Shown: one piece after another, positions 13,569-25,053 of the stretch
Layout of the letters: every line of letters starts with the position of its first letter
Position numbering within the stretch: the first letter of the stretch is position 1
NCBI GenBank assembly: GCA_006538405.1
Contig: BJKQ01000005.1
Span: forward strand, 1,550,001-1,614,000
DNA: 64,000 nt
Direction: 5' to 3'
Source: Hansfordia pulvinata
Lineage: Eukaryota; Ascomycota; Sordariomycetes; Xylariales
Notes under the pieces: generated by a model
The model's database searches: none
The model's input: only the letters and a program-made list of their open reading frames with translations
What the model was told of the DNA's origin: nothing
Made by a program: the position numbers and the translations under genes

Positions 13569-13678
13569 TGAGAGCTGCAGGATTCGAACCTGCGCGGTTT
13601 CCCATCGCGGGTTGTAAGTATCGCCAGGTAGACTGGGATAACCTAAACACGACGCCTTAACCACTCGGCCAAACTCCC
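13569..13678 (-). tRNA. tRNA-Leu (anticodon UAG) with a ~31-nt intron
   Basis: The minus strand folds as a class II tRNA. The acceptor stem is GGGAGTT paired with AGCTCTC (two G-U wobbles). A D-arm GCCGAGTGGTTAAGGC serves as box A. The anticodon stem TCGTG pairs with CGCGA, and the anticodon loop is TTTAGG plus C. The long variable arm is TGGGAAACC. The T-arm GCAGG-TTCGAAT-CCTGC serves as box B. The discriminator base is A, as expected for Leu. The anticodon TAG reads CUA codons. An intron of about 31 nt follows position 37 (begins TTATCCCAG, ends CTTACAAC), the canonical place for nuclear tRNA introns. The mature length is about 79 nt. It lies 284 bp upstream of the Sen54 gene on the opposite strand. 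Confidence 0.93.
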
Positions 13679-13962
13679 TATTGTGCTGATTGATATCATA
13701 CCATTTGCTTATCAGCTAATATGACCACTGTACCAGCGCTATAATCTATCCCGAAGACCCCACCACACGCCAGCTTCCGATAGAGGCTGATCTGAATAAA
13801 GACCCTGGAATCGCCCACATACTGTCGACATGAGCCATTGATCCTGAACACGACCACCCGCCCCGCACCCGTCAACCCGAACTTGCTGGCCCGACCTTTT
13901 ACCAGCACCCATCCGACCGAAAAGGGCGGCTACGAAAGCTCGGCCCGGGCGCCACCGCCGCC

Positions 13963-15887
13963 ATGCCCTTCGACGACGACGACGATGGCCGCCAGCCTGC
14001 CGCCGCCGCCGCCGCGCCCCAGCAGCACGGTGCGCCCGTCCGCGGCGATGCCACTTCCTCCTTCCACGCAACAGCAGGCGCCAGCGCCGCCGCCGCCGCC
14101 GCAGGAGACAACAACGACGAGGACGACGACGAGCCCGGCCAGCGCGACTTCTTGGCCTTCGCCGCGTCGCTGCAGCAGCAAAGCCACGGGAGCAGTGGCG
14201 CAGGCAACCTGCGACAGCACCCCAAGACGGCCGCCAGCGGCAAGACGCTGCGCCGCGGCGAGAAGGACTTTGAGAGCCACGGCACGCGCTCCCAGGAGGG
14301 CCTGCTCGAGTCGTCGCGCGACGCCATGCACTCGGTGCTGGGCTACGAGCGCGCGCACCGCCCCGGGACCGCGGTGCGCGGCTGGCTCTTCCCGGACCGC
14401 TGGGCCGGCGCCGCCCCGGACGATGGCGGCGCAGCGACGAGCACCACTCCCGCCGCCGCGACGACGACCGCGTCGGCGTCGAGAGGGGGCGGCGAGGACA
14501 AGGACAAGGACAAGGACGCCGGCACCGCGGGCTTGTCCCTGCCAGACCGCGTCGTCGTCCTCGACTCGGACGCCGGTCTCACCCTGTTCCGGAGCACGGG
14601 GCGCGTCGTCGCCGGCCTCGCCCGCGACACGCCCGCCTGGGGAAGACGTGGCTTCTGCCCGAGGAGGCGCTGTACCTCGTCGAGCGCGGCTCCATGGACC
14701 TGCGCTGGCCCACGCGGCCCATCGCCGAGGTCCTGCCCGCCCCTGCGTCGGGTGGGGAGAGGCAAACCGGTGCGGAGACCGAGACTGGTGTTGCTGCCAC
14801 CGCCGCCGCCGCCGACGACGACGACGCTTCCGCCCAGCCCGAAACGAGCATCTCGGCAGGAAACGAACGAAGAGACGGAGAGGAAGCCGACGACCTCGAC
14901 TACGACATGGGCGTGCCCTTGAGCCTTCAAGCCGCCTACTCCCTGCTCATCGGCCGCGAGGGCGAGAGGGGCAAGATCACGCTGGAGAAGTACCAGGTCT
15001 ACGCCCACCTGCGCCGCTCCGGCTACCAGGTGCTGCGCGCCTCGGCGACGCCGATACCCCTCGCCCCGGCCCAGAAAGAGCAGCAGCCGGAGAGCCTCTG
15101 GCAGTGGCTCTGCTCCCTCATCCAACGCCCCTCGCCCTTAGCCCAGCCCTCCTCGCAACCGCAACCGCCTCCGCCGGCACATTGGCGCCGCGCCAACACC
15201 AAGGAAGACGGGCCCCTTCTCAAGCCGGGCCTGTACCGCTCGTACGTCCCTGTCTTCAACCAGCTGGCCCTGATCCCGCGGCACGTCCCCGCTCCGAACA
15301 CAGTCACCGCCGCCAACACATTACCCCAACCGCCGCCGCCGCCGACCGAAGACTCGCCCTTCCGCATCTACTACCACGTGTGGAAGGCCTCGAGCGGCTT
15401 CACCAGCAAGGTGCGCCCGCCGCTGCCCCCGGACTTCCGGATCGCGGTCGCCGACGCCCGGTCCACGGCCGTCCCGTCGCTGGAGCAGCTGGACGAGCTC
15501 CTCGCGGGCTCTTCGCCCTGGGACCCGCCGCCGGGGGGCGGAAACAGCGGCCCGGGGGGCATCGGCCCCACGTACCGCCGCCTCAAGCACGGCTGGCGCA
15601 GCGCCATCATCGCCGTCGTGGACCGCGGGCTCATCAGCTACATGCGCGTGGGTGAGATGGCGTTCGGCGAGGAGAGGCTGTACGAGCGGATGGACGGCGC
15701 CGGCGGGGGCGCTAAGGGGGCAAAGGCGGCGGGAGGGGTGGTGGGGGTGGGGGAGGTAGGGGCAGAGGGGGCAGAGGGAGAGGGAGAGGCAGGGGTAGAG
15801 GCGGGAGAGGAGGGTGAAGTGTTTGATCAAGGTTGGTGCGCGAAGGCTGATACTTCTGGCACGTTTGCTCTGCCTGGAGCGATATGA
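13963..15887 (+). CDS. SEN54: tRNA-splicing endonuclease subunit Sen54 (apparent 1-base frameshift)
   Basis: Sen54 is a structural subunit of the heterotetrameric tRNA-splicing endonuclease (Sen2/34/15/54). The N-terminal family domain is clear: LRRGEKDFESHGTRSQEG, HSVLGYERAHRPG, RGWLFPDRW, then after the break KTWLLPEEALYLVERGSMDL, LSLQAAYSLLIG and LEKYQVYAHLRRSGYQVLR. The C-terminal half has FRIYYHVWKAS and a nuclease-like strand AIIAVVDRGLISYMR. The reading frame changes at the G run 14639-14642; one missing G (TGGGGG instead of TGGGG) restores continuity exactly. No plausible intron bridges it: a 41-nt GTCGTC...GAAG alternative is too short and lacks a branch site. Corrected length is about 641 residues. 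The tail (15700-15810) is Gly/Glu/Ala-rich. The ATG at 13963 starts the family-like acidic MPFDDDDDG. A sequencing or assembly error is likelier than loss, since the gene is essential. Confidence 0.9.
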
Positions 15888-18800
15888 TACCCCCTCAAAA
15901 AATATATAGCATCCTCTTTGTGGCCATGGCTTGGTGTGGTACGGCGTTCATGGGATGACGGGGGGGGGGGAAACGAGGAAGAGATTCTGTACACTACTGG
16001 GACCACCAGACTCTAGATTGGGTTCTGCGGACGACGCAAGGGAACGGACATGAACAACGACGTAGGCGTGGCCGCGGCCTGATGATAAAGATTCAGTGAG
16101 CTTGTGGCTCTGTGTACACGGATCTGAGCGATGTTATTCCCGGGCTGTGAGGCTTGAACGACCAGCCGCACTGGTCGCAACCCTGGACAGCCTAGTGGGC
16201 GACGCGACGGAGGTAGGCGCGCGAAGGCGCATCGTTTCTGCGAAACACCAGGAGAAGAAGCATCCGTCTGCCGCGAGTCTCGTGTGTGCCCTAGGTCTTC
16301 CCAATTTGTCTTGTTTACCATGAAGTGCAGGCAGCCACATTGACCTCTCAGTAATTCCGTGCACTCCGTGAGCGCAACGTGGGAGGCCTGGCGGCACAAG
16401 TTTACAGCTCGTGTTCTTCTCCGTACTCGCCCACAGCCCGTAGCATTGCAAGCCCAAGTCGGTCACATTCTACTTCATGCGCACCTGCCGAGATCTCCTG
16501 CGCGCTTGGGAGCTTTTGTGTCCAGAGAAGCGGGCAGTCGAGAGCCGATTCTTCCTCTTAGAAAAGACATCCTATGCATCTCGGCAGCTTCTAGGGATTT
16601 TGTCCAAGTAGGTATCCACGGGCAGGGCGCAGATAGCCAACTTGGGCCCCTATTCCCGCCTACGCTGGCAGTTTCGAGACACGGTGAGACGATGGGAATG
16701 ATGGAAAAACGCGACCCCGTCTGGGCTGCTTCTCGTAACTAGAACAGGCCAAAAGCCTCAGGAGGCCTGCCCAGTCGCTTACCTGAGGTTACTTACTTCC
16801 CACCTTAGGTACCTACCTAGGCTTGTCATATCAGGGCCCGAGTCATGGGAGAACCGCGTGAGAGCGTGGGTGCCGGGGTGTGACGCAGTGTGACGCTCGT
16901 CGTTTGCATGATTGTGATGTCAAACCGCACGGCCTGGACGTGGGATCGCTGGCCTTTTTGCTTTACTTTACCACCATACGTTGGGTACTGTGGTTCTTGA
17001 GCCTGCTCGACGCGCTGGCGTTTCTCTGCTGCTAAGGTAGAGAGGGGGGGATTTGAGATCACGCGTGTATCAGTCTGTGTCGTCTGCGCAAACAGCAATC
17101 CGTGCTCGTTGAGTCGTTCGTGGGGTCCCGTCCTGAGAGGCGAGAATTCCAGGATTACGCGTTGGTTCTCGTTACAAGTTGCTTATTCCACGCAGACGCC
17201 GCATTGGCTTGCAGGCGCTCCTCCGGCTTACGGGACGAGTATCGCATTTTTGTGCCTTTGATTGGGTACGAGCGCAAGGGCACGAATCATGGATCCATCT
17301 GCTCTCCCATTGATGCATACCTGCAGCTACCTTACCTAACGAGGTATGTAGGTACTCGCGCTCCAGTCGTGTACGAGTACCGCCTAGAAGTACCTGCCTG
17401 GTCTACCTAACTCATACGAGGACCTCGGGCCTGACAATGCTCTATGTACATGTAGGGCAGGCCTTGCGACGGAGAAGACGACTACTACTCGGCTAGAGCT
17501 CCAATATGTATGAAATGAGTTGTTTGTCAGGTGAGTATTTCGAGGGTCTCTGTCAGTAAGTCGCTGACGCTGGCGACTTGAGTTGACGCGACTGTCACGG
17601 TCCCGAAGTGCCTCTTGGTTCGCGCCGGCATACGAGTACTTCTCACACGCGTACAACGGAGTATCGGGGGATCGAAGTGGAGTGCTGATATCCACTCAAA
17701 TCACGGGGACCTTGGGGGTACTCGTACGAGTTAGGTATCTGCAAGTACGATTACGCATACTCTTTGCCGGCTAAAGCACCCGATGGCTTCAAGAGACCGC
17801 CCGTGGATGTACGCGAGCGGCCGCGCATCTTGTGGTCTGGCTCAACATTCGCAACTCAACGGACGACTGGCGACTGGCGACTGGTACGAGAAAAGCAGCA
17901 GCGGCCTTGGCTTTTGGGAAAGACACGAGAGACGCGCGAGCAGGAAAGAGAGGGGCAGGGTCGCTCGCAACTCCACAAACATTGACCTGTCTCAAAGCCG
18001 CCGCCACTCACATTGCTCCATCCGACATGCCGTGCTCACCTGGCGAGACCCAAGGGCGACGGTTCATCTCGACACAAATTCCATGCATTCTCCCTTGGCT
18101 CGAGCATCTGTGTGCGAAGAACTGTCAAGACTTGTTGGAGCATCTGTCAACCAGCAGGCAGGCTCCGACCCACAGACAAGAGTCGAGAGGGGAAAGGGTA
18201 TGTAGTTGACAGGTAGGCAAGGTACCTACACAGCGAACTCCCTCGGTCTTTGCCTTCAATGGTCCTCATTGGTGGACCCGTGCTCTACCTGAACACCGTG
18301 CCACCGAGCAGGCGAGTTTCTGGCCGATGGCAGCAGCCTTTGTATCGCGCCACAGCTGATGAGGAACGACCGCAACTACGAGTCCGTTGTGCCATCGATT
18401 GAAGGAGCCGGCACTTCCCAACGCTGCCCGGAAAGGCCCGTGGACGCGCGCGACGTGACTACGCCGGGCACTCAGATCGAGAGGGAGCCTTTGATCTGAT
18501 TTATTAGCGCCGCGTGGTGCTGATAGGGCGGTGGGCCAATCAGGGCAAGCCAGGGCGCTCTCACCCTCTTACGTGCTCTCGCGCTGCGTGCCCCGGGTTG
18601 CGCGCCACCGCGCGCCCCCGGGGTCCCAGTCTTTTTCTGCTCACATGGGCCTCGGCGGAACCTCGATGCTTTGATCAATCAGAATCATCGCCCGCCGGTT
18701 TGGCCCGCCGGCCAGACGGCCGGCCGCGTCGGTGATCAATCATCTGAGCACCACCGACGGGCGCGGCGGGCGGATGAATTACTCATCACACGCTGCCTGG

Positions 18801-21522
18801 CCCCCTGCGAGTCATGAGCCGGCCATGCACACGGTCAGCCACCCCGGCGCGTTGGTCGCCTTCCAGTGCCCTTGTTGTACGAGTATTGTATGTGACGTGA
18901 AATTAACAACTGTTATTACCCTTGGCCCCCGGGGCATGACACAATCGCGAAGCTGTACGAGGACTAGGACTCATACGCAAGTACTTCACAGCGAGCTCTT
19001 CTCTTGTCTGTTGCCACCGCCACCCCGCCCGGCCTGCGCGCTGCTCGTCTATCCCAAACAGCGCAGACAGAAGCCTGCCACGGGCATCAAGCCAAACACG
19101 ACGCGAAACGCGTCTCTTGCGCAGTGTCCTTGCGAGCTTGACTGGGGCTGTGTGCGGCAACTCGGGTCTCAATACGCTGAGAGATGGAGGCGGCATTGCT
19201 TGGTTGATGGATGGGTTCAACAATGGACTGGCCCACTGACTGACCTGACCGGTTAACTGGCTGACCGAAGGGGTGATGGATGCGGCCAACACTCGATGAC
19301 TGCAAAGCGAGACAGCCGAAAAGGCAAGAAAAGAGGCGGGCCTTGGACGCACAGAGAAGAGAATGACGAGCGCGGGATTTAGCTTTGGCCATGCGGCTTT
19401 GTCAACCTGGCCAACCTGCCTATGTGGGCTGGAAAGGGCCCGGCAAAGTCCCCGTCAAGTCACATTCTTCACCCTACCTCGTTCAGAGGTACTCGTATAG
19501 AGGTAGGTAATGGCGGGATTCCAAAGGGCGCCAAGGAAAAGAAAGGACAGGAAACACAGAGGTCGCGTCTGCATGGGCACTTCATTAGCAGCAGCAGACA
19601 ACAGCAGACAGCATCAGCAGCAGCAGACAGCATCAGCAGCAGCAGACAGACAGCAGTGCAGAGTGGCGCTGCAGCCAGTGGTTCCATTATTATACTTTGT
19701 GTGCCAACCTTCGGGGCGGGTCCACGTGTCGCAGCGAGTCTTCTCCCCTGTCTGTTCATGTAATAAGGTAGGTAGGTATCCATGAATGGATGTATTTATC
19801 TGTGTACTCGTAGCAGGTGGTAGGTGTCCAAGGTCAACCAACTCTGGTCGGGCCCTGCGTCCAGTGCTGTGCTGTGCTGTGCGTGCGGTGCTGTGGTGTC
19901 CGGGTCTGTCTTGGATTTAATTCCTGCCCTTCTCCTCTCCAACAACTAGCGCTTGGCGAATGTCATTCCTTTCCCTCTACAACCACAACCCGAGACTCTG
20001 TCGACTCTCGACTCTCGACTCTCAACGCGGCGAAGACCTGCTCTTGGCCCTCGCTCCGCACCCAACCCACTGGCCCCCGCGCCGCTTCTCTCTGCTGGAT
20101 TCAACACCGACCGAATCGGCGCTGTTGCTGCGGCCTGCCACTCAAAGAGTGTGCTACCAGCTACCAGGTGGGTAATTGAGACCTTTTCTTTGCAACCCCC
20201 CCCCTCAGCAAACCCGTCAAGGCACGAGCGCGAACAAACACGGGTGGGTGGGTGTGTGGCACCGGCTCGGGAGTAGGCTGGAGGTGTCCAGTCGCGCGAG
20301 TTGCCGGTTGGCGCGCCCTAATGACTCCACTGCTGGAAGCCCCCTGTGCCACCTCCAGCTCCCCATTGCCCTAACAAAGCAAAGCACCACCCCAAGCCCC
20401 ATCCATCTCATCCCATCCCGTCCCATCCCATCACACCCCAAAGCAGCTTTCCCAGGTTGGTTGGAAGACGCTGGAGCTGTGCTCGAGCAGCTGCCCCCGG
20501 ACGATAGCACTCGCGACATCCATCCATTCGGGTCCAATGTTTCCGTACCATTCGACGGAGGTACTGCGCTCATCATCAGCGCTGGCGCCAACAGCACACC
20601 GGACCCCACCCGCGCCGGTTAGAGTGGAGCGGAGGCCACCAGATAAGGCAACAGTCGATTGTACTCGTACCGAGTACCAGGCAGACTCGCAGACTCCGGT
20701 CGCCTCCAGACATCCATCCATCCATCCATTGGATGGTTGTACTTGCCGTGCCTGCCTCCGCTGCCCGGTACCTGCAACATTTCAATGACCAGGGCAAATG
20801 GTTCAATTGGAAGACTGCACATGCTCATCAGGTGCTGCACGCACCAGACACTCGCGCCGCACGCCGCGCCGCACAGCTCCAGTGCCACGACCGGCCCGGT
20901 CCATTTAACCACAACGAGCCTCCCCTAAATCCACCGCGCTTGGCTGTGGTCATCCTCAGTCGCAATCAAGCAAGCAAGCACTCAATCAATCAATCAATTA
21001 ATCAACCAACCAATCCATGTCCATCCATCCCTTTGATTTGATCCGCCCATTTCCATGCCCTGCGGCGTAACCGTGCTAACTCGGCAACTCACTTCAGTCG
21101 CGGCTTCTTGTCTCCTCCTTCCTCTTCCTTTCCCTCTTCTGCCTCTTTGTTCGCGCGCTGCCTCTCTGCAGACCACCCTGGGCCCCGACGACTCTTCGCC
21201 CGTCTGCCGCCCGCCAGCTTCTGATGAGTGCTGGACGCTTGCTCTGACCCAACAGCGCTGTCTATCATCTCATCTCCACCACCACGCATTTCTAATCTCC
21301 TCTTCGTGTCCTCGGCTTTGCTGAGCTAGGTACCTTTGCGAGTACCTACCTACTCGTACCTTGCCCACAACCTAACCTCCGCTGCCGCGTGCATTGCCCC
21401 CGGCCCGCTCCACCTTGCAAGCACCGCGCGCCTTTTCTCCCTTTGCCCTCAATCCCATCACCACAACCAACCCCAACTCGTCTCCAGGCGCGCTCAGAGG
21501 CACCGCCCCGAGACTTTGCATC
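15888..21522. other. Long intergenic region rich in short repeats
   Basis: About 5.6 kb without a supported gene. It has a 10-G run near 15960, CAG-type runs at about 19588-19660, CATC/CAAT tetranucleotide runs near 20711-20735 and 20975-21010, and GGTAGGTA/TACCTACC clusters. TACGAGTA/TACTCGTA occurs about eight times (17370, 17631, 17719, 18876, 19489, 19805, 20662 and 21350). The last kilobase is C-rich and pyrimidine-rich and probably serves as promoter/leader for the gene at 21523. Overlapping frames of up to 174 codons have no recognisable domain. Confidence 0.5.
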
Positions 21523-24500
21523 ATGGACTCCAACGAGCCCGAGGTCAGCAAGGCCGAAGAAGAGAACCCCCAGCCTGTCAACGGCGTTTCTTCCCCGAAG
21601 CCTGATGAACCGGCCCCGACCGAGACGTAAGTTACCTACTTTTTCTTCTCTCCCTTTCCGCTTTCTCTATCTTTCTCGGCCTCTTGTTACACCCCCGTCC
21701 GCTCTTGTCTTGGTTGATCATCCATGCGCTCTTCACATCTCTGTCAGGCGTGGTCTTTGGCCCTTGTCTGCTTGGCTCTATTGCTCGCTCTTTTCTCTCT
21801 CTCTGTCTCTCTCATGCTTTGCTTTTCGCCTGGCCACGCCCAACCCACCACTTGCCAATTCCTTGCACGTTCGCTGGGCTTCGTCAAAACGCCGCGCTGT
21901 GCCGAGGTTCCATCGGCTCAGCCTGCCCTGTCATGGCTGGTGCTTACGGCTTCGTGCCCCTCGGCGCTTTCCTTCCTCTCGCCATGCGCACGCAGCCGGG
22001 GCGCACACGCTCCTGCCCAGATGGCGACCTGTCTGGCCTCTTCTTGTGCCACCGCCATAACCCCTTCAACGCCACCAGGCTGGCCTGCTCGCTTATCGTC
22101 AGTCTTTGGTGACCTTATCATTTTCATCATCGATTGCATCACTCTTTTCTCTTTGGGTTGTTACAAGCCTGGCTATCGCCGGTCGCAAACGATTCGGCTC
22201 CCGACGGTGCGCGCCCCGACGTGCCACAGGCCCTCAGTTGAGCCACGTCACGGCTTGACCGCTGCAGCTTTTCATGCGACCTGCGTGGCAAAGCCACATC
22301 ATCCTTTGCACCTCAACCCATATTCAACTTGACTTCATTCGCGATCAGCCTCAATGCCCTGAACAAGTTCGGCTTTTCAACCCATCCCCAATTCCCTCTC
22401 TTCATCTTTGCTTCGCCAGAAGTAGCTATTCGGAAGCGACTTCCTGCATCGTCTGGCCTATCCCACGTATCCTTTGCAATGAGGACACGGTCACAATTCG
22501 GCCGTTTGCAGGATGACTCGAGACTGTAAGATGCTGCCACAATTACCCGCACCTGTTCAATTTTGGGTTGCCTGGCTCCTTTGTCACTGCTGTGCACAAA
22601 CAGACTCGAGACTTTGAGCCTCAACCACTGCATTAGTCCAGTGCAAACTTTTCACCGCCGTCCCCATGGCTGCCTATACTGGGACTCATAGCCACTGGCC
22701 ACATTGTTGTTGAGTCACATGGTTCATTCACCACCCCCACTGCCAGAGTTGAGACTTGGCAAGTGCTCTCAGTTTGCCTGTGCAACCAGAACCTGTTTCT
22801 AGGCAGATGGTTGTCCAACCTGGCTCTTGTGTCATCCACTTGTTTCTGCAAAGCCGTTCACAGCTACCCGCCTTCACGTTGTGATCCTTGCCCCCACTGC
22901 TGCAACTCTTCTCCCAAAGATACTTAAAGTCGGCACTGTTCTGTCTATTCGTGCCATCCCCCACATCCATTTTCATCCACCTCGAGCGTCCCCCACGTCT
23001 CGTCTCATCAGATTCCATCAATACCGAGGCCGAAACCCGGATTTTGTCACTATCATTATCGAACATCATCGTCAACCTTTGCTTCTGATTATTCAATTTG
23101 CTGACCATCATGCTCAGCCGTCCTGTCGTCGCCGATGGAGCGGAATCGGTCACACCAAGGCCCAACCCTGAAGCCGAGGCGGAGAGCCCGACTGCCGATA
23201 ACGATGGCGAGCTGAGCCCTCCTCCGGACTCGAGTTCGGTTTCTAGCGTGAACCCAGACATGCTGGGCGACGAGATTGTTGTCAACGATGGCAAAGACGA
23301 GTCGCCCCGTCGAGAGAACCCTGAGCCGGAGGATGAGACGATGGCGGACGTGGAGGATGGCGAGCCTGTTGTGTCTCACTACCCCAAACGAAAGCGCCCC
23401 TCTTTGTTCAACCACCTTGCCGAGGATAAGATCGAGGCGGGCGGCGATGCGTTGAAGGACGAGGACGCCGACGCGGCAGCCCGCCGTGCTGCTGCCAAAT
23501 CCCGGCCTGCACTCAAGGGCGCCATCATAGGTCACTGGCGCGACTCGTCCGTGCCAGAGGATGAACACAAGCATGCGGTGATCGGATTTATGGACATCCG
23601 GGATCGCCTCCGAACCCGTATTCAGACTATCGACCGCTCCGGCAACTCCATCAGCCTCCGCGACTACGCGATACCCCCCGGCCCTGGCGGCAGCTGGGTC
23701 ACCTTTGAGCGCATCGTCTTTGATGACCACCTGGTCGGCTTGGATCACAACGAGATCAAAGAATGGGTGAAGGCCAGGGAGGAAGGCTACACCCCGGAGG
23801 ACCCCCCAGAGGTCAAGGAACGCCTCGACCTCGCCGCCGTGGAGGAAGCCAAGCGCCGGCTGGCCGCCAACCCTCCCCCGGACACCCCTGTGCCGCCGGC
23901 CATCGCCTGGGGCAAGGTGATTCCTGACGACGCCTTGCTGTCGCGACCGGAGAAGCGACGACGAATCAACGGCCAGTCCCTGGGAGGCACCTCGGAGACC
24001 AAGCCCCGTAGTGCGGGCACCCCGACCAGTGGCACCACGGCCAACACGGCTTTCTTCCCTTCTTCTGGCGGCCATGGTCAGCTCGACCCGCTCCCTGGCA
24101 CCCGGCCAACGCGCATCCTGATCGGCTGCTGGTCCAAGTCAGAAGCCCCTAACGACCAGGACAAGCACGCCGTCTACGGTATCCTGGGAGCCAACGACAT
24201 GTTCCGCGTCAAGCTTGTCCGCGAAACCCTCGACGGCCGCTACCTCGACGCTAACTTCCCCACGGGCGCCGGCGCGCTGTGGATCGCCTACGAGGAGGTG
24301 GCCTTCCTGCCGCACCTCCGCGGCTTGTCGCGCCCAGAAGCAAAGGAATACGTGCGCGTGCGCCAATCGCAAATCGATGCCGGCGAGGACGAGACGACAC
24401 GCGTGGCCAACGAAACGAAGGCAGTCTACGAAGCGCAGGCACGCGCCGCCCTGCTGCCCAAGAGCGCCGCCAGCGCCGCCGCCCTCAACAACCCGAACTT

Positions 24501-25053
24501 GGCCCCTCGGCACTCGCTGCCTGGTCTGGGCGACTCGCCCGACGTTCCGAAGATCGAGACGAGAGCCCTAGAGCACCGCCAGGGGCGTCGTGAGCTCCCA
24601 TCTCCTCACGTCATGACCCGGCAGCCGCGCCACTCCCTCCCGGAGGCTGCCGGTCAGCCGCTACACCAGCCGCAGCCGCAGGCCAATGGAAATGACGCCG
24701 AGAGGCAGCGGGGCATCGTGGGGCGCGCCATGGACCGCATGGAAGCCAACCAGGTCCGAGATGACCGGTACGCCGCACAGCGCGCCGGCCAACAGCAGGC
24801 GCAGCCCGTGTCGGCCCGCGAGGACTTTGATCAGAACCTGCACCGCATGCAAAGAGTTTGGGCTGCGCAGGAGACGAACCGGTCGCGGTCGGGCGCCGCC
24901 TCGGACGACACCAAGGTGCACATGGGAGTCAAGTATGAGCGCCGTCAGAACGGTCCACTTTCGGGCAAGCTGGTCAGCCAAGGCACCCTCATCAGCATCG
25001 ACGGCGAAGATTACGTCGAGTACCGCGTCCTCACCAAGCCCTCGTTCTTCTAA
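21523..25053 (+). CDS. Unrecognised protein with an internally duplicated ~85-residue domain
   Basis: Two exons are proposed: 21523-21626 and 23118-25053, giving 679 residues. The intron of 1491 nt has donor GTAAGT, branch CTGAC and acceptor GCTCAG, and the phase-2 junction keeps frame. If exon 1 is not joined, the ATG at 23110 would start a product only slightly shorter at the N-terminus. The first 150 residues are acidic and disordered. Residues about 170-256 and 368-452 are two copies of one domain. Shared positions include G-x-W, KHAV-x-G, D-x-x-R-x-(K/R), P-x-G-x-G-x-x-W, PHL/DHL-x-GL and E-x-K-E-(W/Y)-V-x-x-R. A basic KRKRP sits before copy 1 and EKRRRING between copies, so nuclear location is possible. 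The C-terminal third is Gln/Arg-rich and ends with a short folded-looking segment (GKLVSQGTLISIDGEDYVEYRVLTK). I do not recognise the family, and no function is claimed. Confidence 0.75.
21627..23117 (+). other. Proposed 1.5-kb intron in the duplicated-domain gene
   Basis: Spans from a consensus donor (GTAAGTTACC) to CTGACCATCATGCTCAG. It is pyrimidine-rich at first (TCTCTCT runs near 21790-21830) and shows no conserved coding segment. At about 1.49 kb it is some twenty times longer than the other introns here. It could instead be a leader intron with an alternative start in exon 2, or hold an unrecognised non-coding RNA. Confidence 0.5.

Noticed and set aside
14600..14643. A 41-nt intron to explain the Sen54 frame change
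   Set aside because: Too short for this genome (52 nt minimum seen here), non-consensus donor GTCGTC and no branch site.
13838..15655. 605-codon open frame overlapping Sen54
   Set aside because: It is a shadow frame of the GC-rich Sen54 gene: Ala/Arg/Pro-rich with no domain, while the other frames carry clear Sen54 motifs.
22728..24075. Long minus-strand frames opposite the duplicated-domain gene
   Set aside because: The antisense of a conserved-looking + strand coding region; no motif, and it shares its length with the sense frame through codon bias.
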